64,000 nt of DNA from positions 13,189 through 77,188 of the forward strand of contig JAZQEF010000015.1 in assembly GCA_045538835.1 (NCBI GenBank). The letters run 5' to 3'. Below are positions 50,820 to 58,674 of this stretch, piece by piece. The translations under genes and the position numbers were made by a program. This stretch comes from RGIG6165 sp045538835. Lineage in GTDB: Bacteria > Bacillota > Clostridia > Oscillospirales > Feifaniaceae. A model generated the notes under the pieces. The model was given only the letters and a program-made list of their open reading frames with translations. It made no database searches and had not been told where the DNA came from. The first letter of the stretch is position 1; every line of letters begins with the position of its first letter.

Positions 50820-51131
50820 TTATAACTTGATTTCGATCTCTACACCTGCGGGTACTTCGAGATTTGAAAGAGCCTCGATGCACTTTGCAGAGGGTTTGAG
50901 AACGTCGATAAGTCTCTTATGTGTTCTTGTTTCGAACTGCTCACGGCTGTCCTTATACTTGTGTACTGCACGAAGGATAGTAACGATTTCCTTGTCTGTA
51001 GGCAGCGGTACGGGACCTGATACCTTTGCGCCGTTCTTCTTAGCCATGTCAACAATCTTCTCAGCAGTCTGATCGATGAGTGTTGTGTCATAGCTCTTGA
51101 GTCTGATTCTGATCTTTTCTGTCTTTGCCAT
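50820..51131 (-). CDS. rpsJ: 30S ribosomal protein S10
   Basis: 103 residues. KIRIRLKSYDTTLIDQTAEK, KVSGPVPLPTDKEIVTILRA and EQFETRTHKRLIDVLKPSAK identify S10 (NusE). It is the first gene of the operon here; tuf and fusA are not upstream, since the next gene on this side is an unrelated ROK kinase. Confidence 0.97.
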   Translation of the reverse strand: MAKTEKIRIRLKSYDTTLIDQTAEKIVDMAKKNGAKVSGPVPLPTDKEIVTILRAVHKYKDSREQFETRTHKRLIDVLKPSAKCIEALSNLEVPAGVEIEIKL

Positions 51132-51382
51132 TGTTTCTTTCTCCTTAAATTCGAATTCACTTCCAGATTTTTCACACCTTGCCTGGCGTTTCGCTATTTT
51201 TGCATAAAAAATCGGACAGAGAACTGCAATAAGTTTCGTATCCGAAATTCACCACAGGCTCATCGTGTGTCTATGCACATTGCCGCCATTCAGTTGTGAA
51301 AACCTGCCGCCCGGTTTAATACGGACCTGCTCCACGAAAGTTCCCGGCACCTGCCGCAATCTCCCGCTTCTTCACATTAAGC
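51132..51382 (-). promoter_or_regulatory. ~250-nt leader of the S10 operon
   Basis: The region between the promoter at 51389-51417 and rpsJ has no supported ORF but contains several short GC-rich stems, for example minus-strand TTTCG-GATA-CGAAA near 51234-51247 and a G/C-rich block near 51290-51360. Length and position match known autoregulatory ribosomal-protein leaders. I cannot assign it to a named leader family by eye. Confidence 0.55.
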
Positions 51383-51388
51383 CTTGTT

Positions 51389-51417
51389 ATAATATCATAA
51401 TCAATAACAATAGTCAA
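51389..51417 (-). promoter_or_regulatory. main promoter of the S10-spc-alpha operon
   Basis: Minus strand TTGACT (51417-51412), 17-base spacer, TATTAT (51394-51389); near consensus and just upstream of the long leader. Confidence 0.78.
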
Positions 51418-51456
51418 GTGTTTTTTTTAATTTTTTTCGGGTACGTTAATATATAT

Positions 51457-51493
51457 AATAAGGAAGAAATTTCAATAAAATTTCTTCCTTATT
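51457..51493 (-). terminator. terminator of the ROK kinase gene
   Basis: Perfect 16-bp stem AATAAGGAAGAAATTT with a short CAATA loop, 43 bases beyond the ROK stop; followed on the minus strand by ATTATATATATT, only moderately T-rich. Confidence 0.65.
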
Positions 51494-51535
51494 TCACCAT
51501 TTCTATGAAGTATTAACGGAAACACGCCCTGAATA

Positions 51536-52498
51536 CTACGCGATCTTTCCGCCTGTTTTACCAAACATTGCCGCACCTATCATGCCTGCATCGTTGCCGA
51601 GTTCCGCCTTGCTTATCGAAGGCTGCTTAACGGAAGTCTTGTTTGCAAACATCATTTTGCCTGCCTTTTCGCGAAGAATGGAGAACATATTCTCCCCCTC
51701 GTTTGAAACACCGCCGCCCACAAGCACCATCTCGGGCTGAAGCGTATTGACAGCATTTGCTATTGCTATTGCCACATAGTCCGTATACATTTCCACGACT
51801 TCTATAGCCGTCTTATCACCCACATCGCGTGCACGCCAAGCGGTCTGCGCACCGACTTTGCTTAAATCACCGCCGCATATCTTCCACATTTCAGACTGTT
51901 TGTCCTTCTGCATAGCCTCTACCGTCATGCGGGCAAGCGCCGTTGCAGAAGTATAACATTCAATACAGCCCCTGTTTCCGCAAGTACAGGGATGACCGTT
52001 TCTCTCAATGATAGTATGACCGTATTCACCGGCACCGCCGTTAGCACCGACATATACTGCACCGTCGATTATAATGCCCATACCGAGACCTGTACCAAGT
52101 GTGAGCATAACAACACTCTTAGTGCCTTTACCGGCGCCGCAGAGCGCTTCACCGAGAGCCGCAAGGTTCGCATCATTTCCAACATACACTTTCTTGCCGG
52201 ACAATTTGCCAAGCATTTCGCCTGCATCAAGGTCAGCAAAGCCGAGATTGCCTGCAAAACGAATGACACTTCCCTGAACCAGACCGGGTGTTGCAAGGCC
52301 GATGCTTTCAACCTCATCATAATCTACGCCTGCTTTCACGCAGACATCTCGTGAAAGTTTAGCCATATCCCTGAATATTTCTTCATTATCTCGTTTTGCA
52401 CCTGTATCAGCAGAAATCTTTTCAATTATATTGCCGTTTTCATCGACAAGACCGACCTTTATTGCCGTTCCGCCAAGATCTATTCCTACATAATACAT
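51536..52498 (-). CDS. ROK-family glucokinase
   Basis: 320 residues. The ATP-binding start is YYVGIDLGGTAIKVGLVDE; the catalytic region is GNDANLAALGEALCGAG with its conserved Asp; the ROK signature and zinc-binding motif is GEYGHTIIERNGHPCTCGNR followed by GCIECYTS (CxCGxxGCxE). It phosphorylates glucose, or possibly another hexose, with ATP. ATG 52498 behind GAGGTG is preferred over an upstream start. It is divergent from a phosphohexomutase, making a glucose to glucose-6-P to glucose-1-P pair. Confidence 0.9.
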   Translation of the reverse strand: MYYVGIDLGGTAIKVGLVDENGNIIEKISADTGAKRDNEEIFRDMAKLSRDVCVKAGVDYDEVESIGLATPGLVQGSVIRFAGNLGFADLDAGEMLGKLSGKKVYVGNDANLAALGEALCGAGKGTKSVVMLTLGTGLGMGIIIDGAVYVGANGGAGEYGHTIIERNGHPCTCGNRGCIECYTSATALARMTVEAMQKDKQSEMWKICGGDLSKVGAQTAWRARDVGDKTAIEVVEMYTDYVAIAIANAVNTLQPEMVLVGGGVSNEGENMFSILREKAGKMMFANKTSVKQPSISKAELGNDAGMIGAAMFGKTGGKIA

Positions 52499-52539
52499 AA
52501 AAATCACCTCAAAAGTCATTATATCATAAAGAAGTTCAT

Positions 52540-52568
52540 TTACAATAGCAACATTTTGATATAAAATT
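52540..52568 (+). promoter_or_regulatory. promoter of the phosphohexomutase gene
   Basis: TTTACA, 17-base spacer, TAAAAT on the plus strand, in the 100-bp divergent intergenic region; expected leader about 25 bases. Confidence 0.5.
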
Positions 52569-52598
52569 GATATATACTAAAAAAACAGGGGTTTTAAT

Positions 52599-54098
52599 AT
52601 GAAAATTGATTATCTTTCACTTCGCAACGGCAGCGATATAAGAGGCTATGCAGTCAAAAGTGACGAAGCGCCCGTAAATCTCACAGATGAGGTGACGGGA
52701 AAAGTCGCTTCAGCATTCGTACTCTGGCTTGCAAAAAAGTGTGACAAAAATCCGTGTGATCTCAAAGTCGGTATCGGCAGGGATTCGAGAATTTCGGGCG
52801 AGCGTCTGCGTGATGCATTCGTCGCATCATTTAAAGACGCAGGTGTATACACATATGACTGCGGACTTGCTACGACACCGTCGATGTTTATGCTCTGCGT
52901 AGACAAGAAATACGGTGTTGACGGTACAGTTATGCTCACCGCAAGTCACCTGCCCTACAACCGCAACGGCTTTAAGTTCTTTACAAAAGACGGCGGCCTT
53001 GAAGGTGCCGACATTCAGGCAATTCTTGAGATCGCATCATACGGTGCCTCCTCCCACTCATCAAAGAGGGGCAGAGTAAAAAAAATAGACTATATAAAAG
53101 AATATGCAACTCTTATCAAAAAGAAAATAACCACCGCCACAGGCGAGGAAAAGCCCTTTAAGGGAATGAAGATAGTTGTCGATGCAGGTAACGGCGCAGG
53201 CGGATTTTATGCATCAAAGGTTTTAAAACCGCTCGGTGCAGACATTCGCGGCAGTCAGTTTTTAGAGCCTGACGGCACATTCCCCAACCATATCCCCAAC
53301 CCCGAAAATAAGGAGGCTATGGCAAGCATTTCGGGGGCAACACTTGATTCAAAAGCCGACCTCGGTATAATTTTTGATACAGATGTTGACCGCGCCGCTA
53401 TTGTCGATGCATCGGGCAGGGAGATAAATAAAGAAAAACTCATTGCTTTGATTTCAGCAGTTTTGCTTAAAGAAAAAGCAGGCACTATCGTGACCGATTC
53501 TGTCACATCGGGAGAACTCGAGGACTTTATCGCATCGCACGGCGGCAGACAGCACAGATTTAAGAGAGGCTATAAAAACGTTATAAACGAGGCAATACGA
53601 CTCAACAACGAGGGCGAATACACTCCCCTTGCAATCGAAACAAGCGGTCATGCGGCACTTATGGAAAACTATTTCCTTGACGACGGCGCATACCTTGTCA
53701 CAAAACTTTTGATTGAAGCGGTAAAACAGCGTAAAGAGGGAAAGACACTTTCTGACCTCATTTCAGACTTAAAGGAACTTCCCTTTAAGAAGTCCTGCCG
53801 TTTCAAGATAGAGGGTGAGGATTTCAAGGACTACGGAAGAGATGTTCTCTCCGATTTTGAAAAGTTTGCAGAGGAAAACTCTTTCCTCGCTCCCGTCAAA
53901 GGCGGTTATGAGGGTATACGCTGCTCATTCGGCAAAAAGGGCTGGCTTCTTATGAGGCTTTCACTCCATGATCCGATAATCCCCTTTGACTGCGAAGCCG
54001 AAAATAAAGAGGATCTGGTATCTGCACTGAGAGAAGTTCACACCTTCATTAAAGCATACGAGCGTCTTTCAGGCGTCAACACTTTGCTTGACAAGTAG
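52599..54098 (+). CDS. phosphoglucomutase/phosphomannomutase (alpha-D-phosphohexomutase)
   Basis: 499 residues. The phosphoserine active-site loop is VMLTASHLPYNRNGFKF, the metal loop FDTDVDRAAIVD, the sugar-specificity loop region IETSGHAALMENYF, and the phosphate-binding segment in domain 4 near GYEGIRCSF. It moves phosphate between C1 and C6 of glucose or mannose. The pairing with a divergent glucokinase supports a glucose-1-phosphate supply; the sugar nucleotidyltransferase at 7076-7993 could use it. Confidence 0.9.
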   Translation: MKIDYLSLRNGSDIRGYAVKSDEAPVNLTDEVTGKVASAFVLWLAKKCDKNPCDLKVGIGRDSRISGERLRDAFVASFKDAGVYTYDCGLATTPSMFMLCVDKKYGVDGTVMLTASHLPYNRNGFKFFTKDGGLEGADIQAILEIASYGASSHSSKRGRVKKIDYIKEYATLIKKKITTATGEEKPFKGMKIVVDAGNGAGGFYASKVLKPLGADIRGSQFLEPDGTFPNHIPNPENKEAMASISGATLDSKADLGIIFDTDVDRAAIVDASGREINKEKLIALISAVLLKEKAGTIVTDSVTSGELEDFIASHGGRQHRFKRGYKNVINEAIRLNNEGEYTPLAIETSGHAALMENYFLDDGAYLVTKLLIEAVKQRKEGKTLSDLISDLKELPFKKSCRFKIEGEDFKDYGRDVLSDFEKFAEENSFLAPVKGGYEGIRCSFGKKGWLLMRLSLHDPIIPFDCEAENKEDLVSALREVHTFIKAYERLSGVNTLLDK

Positions 54099-54151
54099 TT
54101 CTAATAGATATAAAATAGATATGTTAAATTTATAAAGAATCAGGTGAAATC

Positions 54152-56089
54152 ATGGCTGTTATTACACTCAAAGACGGGTCAACAAAAGAAGTTGCACTCG
54201 GCACATCCGCTATTGAAATAGCAAGAGAAATAAGCGAAGGTCTTGCAAGAGTTGCCTGCGCTGTCGAACTTAACGGAAAGGTTTGCGACCTGCGAACTAC
54301 CATCGACGGCGACTGCACTGTAAACTTCCTTACTTTTGATACAGAAGGCGGCCGCCATACATTCAATCACACCTGCTCGCACATACTTGCTCAGGCAGTA
54401 AAACGTTTGTATCCTGCTGCAAAACTTACTATCGGTCCGTCTATCGATGACGGTTTCTACTATGACTTTGATGTAGAGACAAGTTTTACTCCCGACGATC
54501 TTTCAAAGATTGAAGCAGAAATGAAAAAGATTATCAAGGATAATCTTGAGATCGAATATTTTGAACTTCCCAGAGATGAAGCACTTGCTCTTATGAAGGA
54601 CGAGCCATATAAGGTCGAACTTATAAACGAACTTCCTGCAGATGAGAAGATAAGTTTCTACAAGCAGGGCGAATTTACCGATCTTTGCGCAGGTCCCCAC
54701 CTCTTAAAGACAGGCGCTGTAAAGGCGTTCAAACTCACAAGCGCAACAGGTGCTTACTGGAGAGGCGATTCAAACAAGAAAATGCTCTGCCGTGTATACG
54801 GTACGGCTTTCACAAAGAAGAGCGATCTTGAAGAACATCTTGCCGCTCTCGAAGAAGCGCGCAAGCGCGACCACAACAAACTTGGCCGTGAACTTGAATT
54901 CTTCACGACTGTTGACTATATCGGTCAGGGACTTCCGATACTTCTTCCCAAAGGCGCAAAGGTCATTCAGACACTTCAGCGTTTCGTTGAGGATACGGAA
55001 AGCTCAAAGGGTTGGCTTCTCACAAAGACCCCCTATATGGCAAAGAGCGATCTTTACAAGATAAGCGGCCACTGGGATCACTATAAAGAAGGTATGTTCG
55101 TTCTCGGTGACGAGGAGAAGGACGATGAAGTATTTGCACTCCGTCCCATGACCTGTCCTTTCCAGTATCAGGCATATCTCAACCGCGCACGTTCTTACAG
55201 GGATCTTCCGCTTCGCTACAACGAAACTTCCACGCTCTTCCGTAACGAGGCGAGCGGCGAGATGCACGGTCTTATCCGTGTGAGACAGTTCACTATTTCG
55301 GAAGGACATCTTATGTGTCTGCCCGAACAGCTTGAAGAGGAATTCAAGGGCTGTCTTGAACTTGCGATCTATATGCTCAAAACACTCGGTCTTTACGAAG
55401 ATGTAAGTTACCGTTTCTCACAGTGGGATCCTAACGACAGAGATAAATATATCGGAACACCCGAGCAGTGGGACGAAGCGCAGGGCACAATGAAGAAGAT
55501 TCTTGACCATCTTGAAATACCCTATAAAATCGGTATCGGCGAAGCGGCATTCTACGGTCCGAAGCTTGACATCCAGATTAAGAATGTATTTGGTAAAGAG
55601 GATACTCTTATCACAATTCAGGTTGACCAGCTTCTTGCAAAGCAATTTGATATGGAATATGTTGACCGTGACGGCACAAAGAAGAATCCCTATATCATTC
55701 ACCGTACTTCGATCGGTTGTTACGAAAGAACGCTTGCTTTGCTCATAGAAAAATATGCAGGCGCATTCCCGACATGGCTTGCTCCCGTTCAGGTAAAGAT
55801 ACTTCCGATTGCTGACAGGCATCTTGATTATGCAAAAGAAGTTGCATCAAAACTTGAAGCGTACGGTATCCGTGTTGAGACAGACGACCGTTCGGAAACC
55901 ATCGGTTACAAGATAAGAAGTGCACAGGGCGAAAAGATTCCGCATATGCTTCTTGTCGGCGATAAGGAGATAGAGAGTGCGACTGTTTCGGTAAGAAACC
56001 GCAAAGAAGGCGATCTCGGCAGTATGTCAGTTGATGAATTTATCTCAAAGATAACAAAACTCGTCGCTGAAAAGACGCTCGATTATTAA
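54152..56089 (+). CDS. thrS: threonyl-tRNA synthetase
   Basis: 645 residues with all domains: TGS at about 1-62 (ITLKDGSTKEVALGTSAIEI), editing domain with HTCSHILAQAVKRLYP, class II core with motif 2 RYNETSTLFRNEASGEMHGL and motif 3 HRTSIGCYERTLALLIEKYA, and a C-terminal anticodon-binding domain (KILPIADRHLDYAKEVASKL). It charges tRNA-Thr and edits mischarged Ser. Only 53 bases separate it from the mutase gene, too short for a T-box leader, so common T-box control is not evident. Confidence 0.97.
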   Translation: MAVITLKDGSTKEVALGTSAIEIAREISEGLARVACAVELNGKVCDLRTTIDGDCTVNFLTFDTEGGRHTFNHTCSHILAQAVKRLYPAAKLTIGPSIDDGFYYDFDVETSFTPDDLSKIEAEMKKIIKDNLEIEYFELPRDEALALMKDEPYKVELINELPADEKISFYKQGEFTDLCAGPHLLKTGAVKAFKLTSATGAYWRGDSNKKMLCRVYGTAFTKKSDLEEHLAALEEARKRDHNKLGRELEFFTTVDYIGQGLPILLPKGAKVIQTLQRFVEDTESSKGWLLTKTPYMAKSDLYKISGHWDHYKEGMFVLGDEEKDDEVFALRPMTCPFQYQAYLNRARSYRDLPLRYNETSTLFRNEASGEMHGLIRVRQFTISEGHLMCLPEQLEEEFKGCLELAIYMLKTLGLYEDVSYRFSQWDPNDRDKYIGTPEQWDEAQGTMKKILDHLEIPYKIGIGEAAFYGPKLDIQIKNVFGKEDTLITIQVDQLLAKQFDMEYVDRDGTKKNPYIIHRTSIGCYERTLALLIEKYAGAFPTWLAPVQVKILPIADRHLDYAKEVASKLEAYGIRVETDDRSETIGYKIRSAQGEKIPHMLLVGDKEIESATVSVRNRKEGDLGSMSVDEFISKITKLVAEKTLDY

Positions 56090-56096
56090 AATGAAT

Positions 56097-56140
56097 AAAA
56101 CACCTCTGTTTGCGATAAAATTCTAACAGAGGTGTTTTTA
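56097..56140 (+). terminator. thrS terminator whose 3' arm is the sleB ribosome binding site
   Basis: AAAACACCTCTGTT (56097-56110) pairs with AACAGAGGTGTTTTTA (56125-56140). The GAGGTG at 56129-56134 is also the only ribosome binding site for the TTG start at 56143. Confidence 0.82.
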
Positions 56141-56142
56141 TT

Positions 56143-56991
56143 TTGAGGATTACATTAAAAAGACCTGCGCTGTTTCTGATAATGGCAATAATCTGTGTGC
56201 TTTGCATCTTTTTTACGGACAAACCCACACAGGCATATCTGTCATACGGCGCAGTCGGGACATCGGTAAAACAGGTGCAGACACGGCTTAAATATCTGGG
56301 CTATCTTGACAATGCGGACGGGCTGTACGGTAGCGCCACAGAGAATGCGATAAAAGCATTTCAGAAGGATAACGGGCTTACTGCAGACGGCGTATGCGGT
56401 AATGAAACGATGAAGGCGCTTGGTCTGTCAACTTCACTTTCGTATCAGCAGGTAATTGATTTGCAAAAGAAGCTTGCATCACTCGGCTATTACAGCGGTA
56501 ATGCCGACGGGAAATACGGCGCGGCAACGGCAAATGCCGTGTCCGACTATCAGGCTGACTACGGACTGAGTGTAGACGGCATCGCAGGAAAAGCCACGCT
56601 TTCTTCACTTGATATGAATATTCCCGACACTTCGCAAAGCGAGGATGATCTCTATCTTCTTGCCCGAATGATATCTGCCGAGGCAAGAGGAGAGAGTTAT
56701 ACAGGACAGGTTGCAGTCGGCGCAGTCATAATGAACAGACTTGAGCACCCGTCATTCCCCGATAACATCTACGATATACTCTTTCAGCCGGGCGCATTCA
56801 CGGCAATAGCCGACGGTCAGTGGAATGAGCCTATCTCCGACTCAGCATGGTCAGCGGCTCGTGATGCCTTAAGCGGCATAGACCCGACAGGCGGTGCAAT
56901 ATATTACTACAATCCCGTGACTGCCACAAGCAAGTGGATACGTTCGCGACCTGTAGTTGCCACTTTCGGCGCTCATGTATTCTGTATGTAA
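56143..56991 (+). CDS. sleB: spore cortex-lytic enzyme SleB-type cell wall hydrolase
   Basis: 282 residues. A signal peptide (residues 1-31, ALFLIMAIICVLCIFF) is followed by two peptidoglycan-binding repeats (GTSVKQVQTRLKYLGYLDNA ... and LQKKLASLGYYSGNADGKYG ...), then a C-terminal SleB hydrolase domain starting LARMISAEARGESYTGQVAV with the catalytic Glu in SAEARGE. SleB is a lytic transglycosylase acting on cortex muramic-delta-lactam peptidoglycan during germination. The start is TTG; no ATG with a ribosome binding site exists nearby. The thrS terminator overlaps the translation signals, which may limit expression outside sporulation. Confidence 0.88.
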   Translation: MRITLKRPALFLIMAIICVLCIFFTDKPTQAYLSYGAVGTSVKQVQTRLKYLGYLDNADGLYGSATENAIKAFQKDNGLTADGVCGNETMKALGLSTSLSYQQVIDLQKKLASLGYYSGNADGKYGAATANAVSDYQADYGLSVDGIAGKATLSSLDMNIPDTSQSEDDLYLLARMISAEARGESYTGQVAVGAVIMNRLEHPSFPDNIYDILFQPGAFTAIADGQWNEPISDSAWSAARDALSGIDPTGGAIYYYNPVTATSKWIRSRPVVATFGAHVFCM

Positions 56992-57019
56992 AAAGCGGAT
57001 GAATATCATCCGCTTTTTA
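56990..57019. terminator. bidirectional terminator between sleB and the hexose kinase
   Basis: AAAAAGCGGATGA-ATA-TCATCCGCTTTTT overlaps the sleB stop and reaches the 3' end of the convergent kinase gene. Confidence 0.86.
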
Positions 57020-57916
57020 CATATACTTTTCTATCTCTTCTCTTTTTGCAAGATGCTCGCTAAAGGCGGTAGCGGCGCCTGCCGCATTTCCAAGTTTTAA
57101 TGCCTGTTGATAGTAACCTGTTTTTATATATCCTGCAATAAAGCCTGCAAGCATCGAATCGCCGCAGCCTGTGCTGTTTACAAGTTCTCCCTTTATAGCA
57201 GGGATATGATAAAACTTCCCATCTTCATCAAGAAGCGTTGCGCCGTATTCGCCCCTGCTTACAAGCACATTACGCGCCCCCATTGCCTGCAAGGACAGAG
57301 CACATTCTTCTATCCTTTTGTTATCACAAGACAAAATCTCTTCCCCAAAAAGTTCACCGAGTTCGTGATGATTCGGTTTTATCAGAAACGGTTTATATTT
57401 CAGCACACTCTTAAGTGCCTCACCGCTTGTATCTATGGCACACTTTGCCCCTTTTTGCAAAGCAAGAGCAATTAGTTTTTCATAAATGTCATGCGACATA
57501 TTTTTCGGTATACTTCCCGATAAAACAAGAAAATCATCGCTATTTAAAACATCAAGTTTTTTAATAAGATCATCAATTTTCTCTGCCTTTACCTCAGGTC
57601 CGGGTGCATTTATAAAAAGTTCTTTGTCCGAGAGTATTTTTACATTTATTCTTGTATTTCCGTGCTCAAGCCTAATAAAATCAGCATTTATTCCCTCTTT
57701 ATCCAACAGTTTTTCAAGTTCTTTCCCCGTGAAGCCTGCGACAAAGCCGAGCGCGGTATTTTCCACGCCGAGTCTGCTCAAAACAGCCGATACATTGATA
57801 CCCTTGCCTCCGTATACATATTCACCACTCTGCGCACGGCATATATCCTGCGCCCCGACACTGTCCACTTTGAGCACATAGTCAATTGCAGGATTTAAAG
57901 TAACTGTGTAAACCAT
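57017..57916 (-). CDS. PfkB-family hexose-phosphate kinase, probable 1-phosphofructokinase
   Basis: 299 residues. MVYTVTLNPAIDYVLKVDSV is the FruK/LacC start; GGKGINVSAVLSRLG and the ATP-site motif NSTGCGDSMLAGFIAGY (anion hole and catalytic Asp) are PfkB signatures. FruK makes fructose-1,6-bisphosphate from fructose-1-phosphate; tagatose-6-phosphate kinase (LacC) is the main alternative because no fruA/fruR or lac genes are adjacent. It starts one base after the nrdG stop, an odd partner for ribonucleotide reduction. Confidence 0.85.
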   Translation of the reverse strand: MVYTVTLNPAIDYVLKVDSVGAQDICRAQSGEYVYGGKGINVSAVLSRLGVENTALGFVAGFTGKELEKLLDKEGINADFIRLEHGNTRINVKILSDKELFINAPGPEVKAEKIDDLIKKLDVLNSDDFLVLSGSIPKNMSHDIYEKLIALALQKGAKCAIDTSGEALKSVLKYKPFLIKPNHHELGELFGEEILSCDNKRIEECALSLQAMGARNVLVSRGEYGATLLDEDGKFYHIPAIKGELVNSTGCGDSMLAGFIAGYIKTGYYQQALKLGNAAGAATAFSEHLAKREEIEKYM

Positions 57917-57917
57917 A

Positions 57918-58469
57918 CTACACCTCATAAATATTGCCGCTGCCCATCGTGCGCTTCCACACGCCCGGCAAAAGCACGGTCTTCCCCTCTTTAAGTGAGG
58001 CTTTCACATCAATTATCTTCTGATTTGACGAGCCTCGGAAAAGAAGCGAAAGGTCTTTAAGTTCTTCCACGAATCTTCCGTCAACAAGTACGTCTATATA
58101 CGAGAGAAGTCTCATGGTTTCCTCATCTCTTCCGAGTAGTTCACGCTCAAAATCAAATCCTGTATAGCACCAGAGATTTTTGTGCGGAAATCTCTCTTTA
58201 AATTCTGCCGCAAGCAAAATAAGCGTCGGCACATTCTCCCTCTCAAACGGCTCACCGCCGAGAAAAGAAAGCCCGTCAACATAATCGTGGTCAAGCGCCT
58301 GCATTATCTCTGCCTGCACTTCGGGCGTAAAAGGCTCTCCGTAATCAAAGTCCCACGCCTCTTTATTGAAGCAGTTTTTGCAACGGTGACGGCAGCCGCT
58401 AACAAAAAGCGACACCCTCACCCCTACACCGTTTGCTATATCATTTTTCTTAATAACTGCATAATTCAT
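57918..58469 (-). CDS. nrdG: anaerobic ribonucleotide reductase activating protein (radical SAM)
   Basis: 183 residues. The radical-SAM cluster motif is CRHRCKNC (CxxxCxxC), preceded by NGVGVRVSLFVSGC, and LSFLGGEPF is the conserved GGE motif. NrdG makes the glycyl radical on NrdD with S-adenosylmethionine. ATG 58469 follows ACAGG only weakly; an upstream ATG at 58505 runs through the terminator and is rejected. It is separated from nrdD by a terminator and a repeat element, so its level probably differs from that of nrdD. Confidence 0.93.
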   Translation of the reverse strand: MNYAVIKKNDIANGVGVRVSLFVSGCRHRCKNCFNKEAWDFDYGEPFTPEVQAEIMQALDHDYVDGLSFLGGEPFERENVPTLILLAAEFKERFPHKNLWCYTGFDFERELLGRDEETMRLLSYIDVLVDGRFVEELKDLSLLFRGSSNQKIIDVKASLKEGKTVLLPGVWKRTMGSGNIYEV

Positions 58470-58482
58470 ATTATTACCTGTC

Positions 58483-58510
58483 AAAAACGGGTGTAGTTCA
58501 TACACCCGTT
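58483..58510 (-). terminator. intrinsic terminator/attenuator between nrdD and nrdG
   Basis: Minus strand AACGGGTGTA-TGAAC-TACACCCGTT followed by TTTGACAGG; it ends about 13 bases before the nrdG ATG, so it would cut most nrdD transcripts short. Confidence 0.78.
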
Positions 58511-58513
58511 ATT

Positions 58514-58672
58514 ACCAACACTTACACGAACACAATATGATCTAAAAAGAACAAATTTTGCTTGAAACTGTGCAAAATCCCTTGAAAATAAACAAGCCTT
58601 ACAAACTCGACAATCCGGGATAGCATTAACTTTTACAAGCGTAGGGCATATCGGGTCCGTGCAAGTGTTGGT
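58514..58672. repeat. 159-bp intergenic element with 15-bp inverted ends
   Basis: ACCAACACTTACACG at 58514-58528 is matched, inverted, at 58658-58672 (one mismatch). It fills the nrdD-nrdG gap, starting two bases from the nrdD stop. Its minus strand stays open in one frame (CTDPICP, CRVCKAC), but that frame has no start of its own or ribosome binding site, so it is not called a gene. It reads as a small non-autonomous repeat or folded RNA. Confidence 0.6.
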
Positions 58673-58674
58673 TT

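Noticed and set aside
36058..51131. Sequence errors as the cause of all frameshifts
   Set aside because: More than thirty consecutive ribosomal-operon genes are intact and in frame, so a high random error rate is unlikely; only reads could exclude local errors.
54099..54151. T-box riboswitch for thrS
   Set aside because: Only 53 bases are available and no specifier or antiterminator fold is visible.
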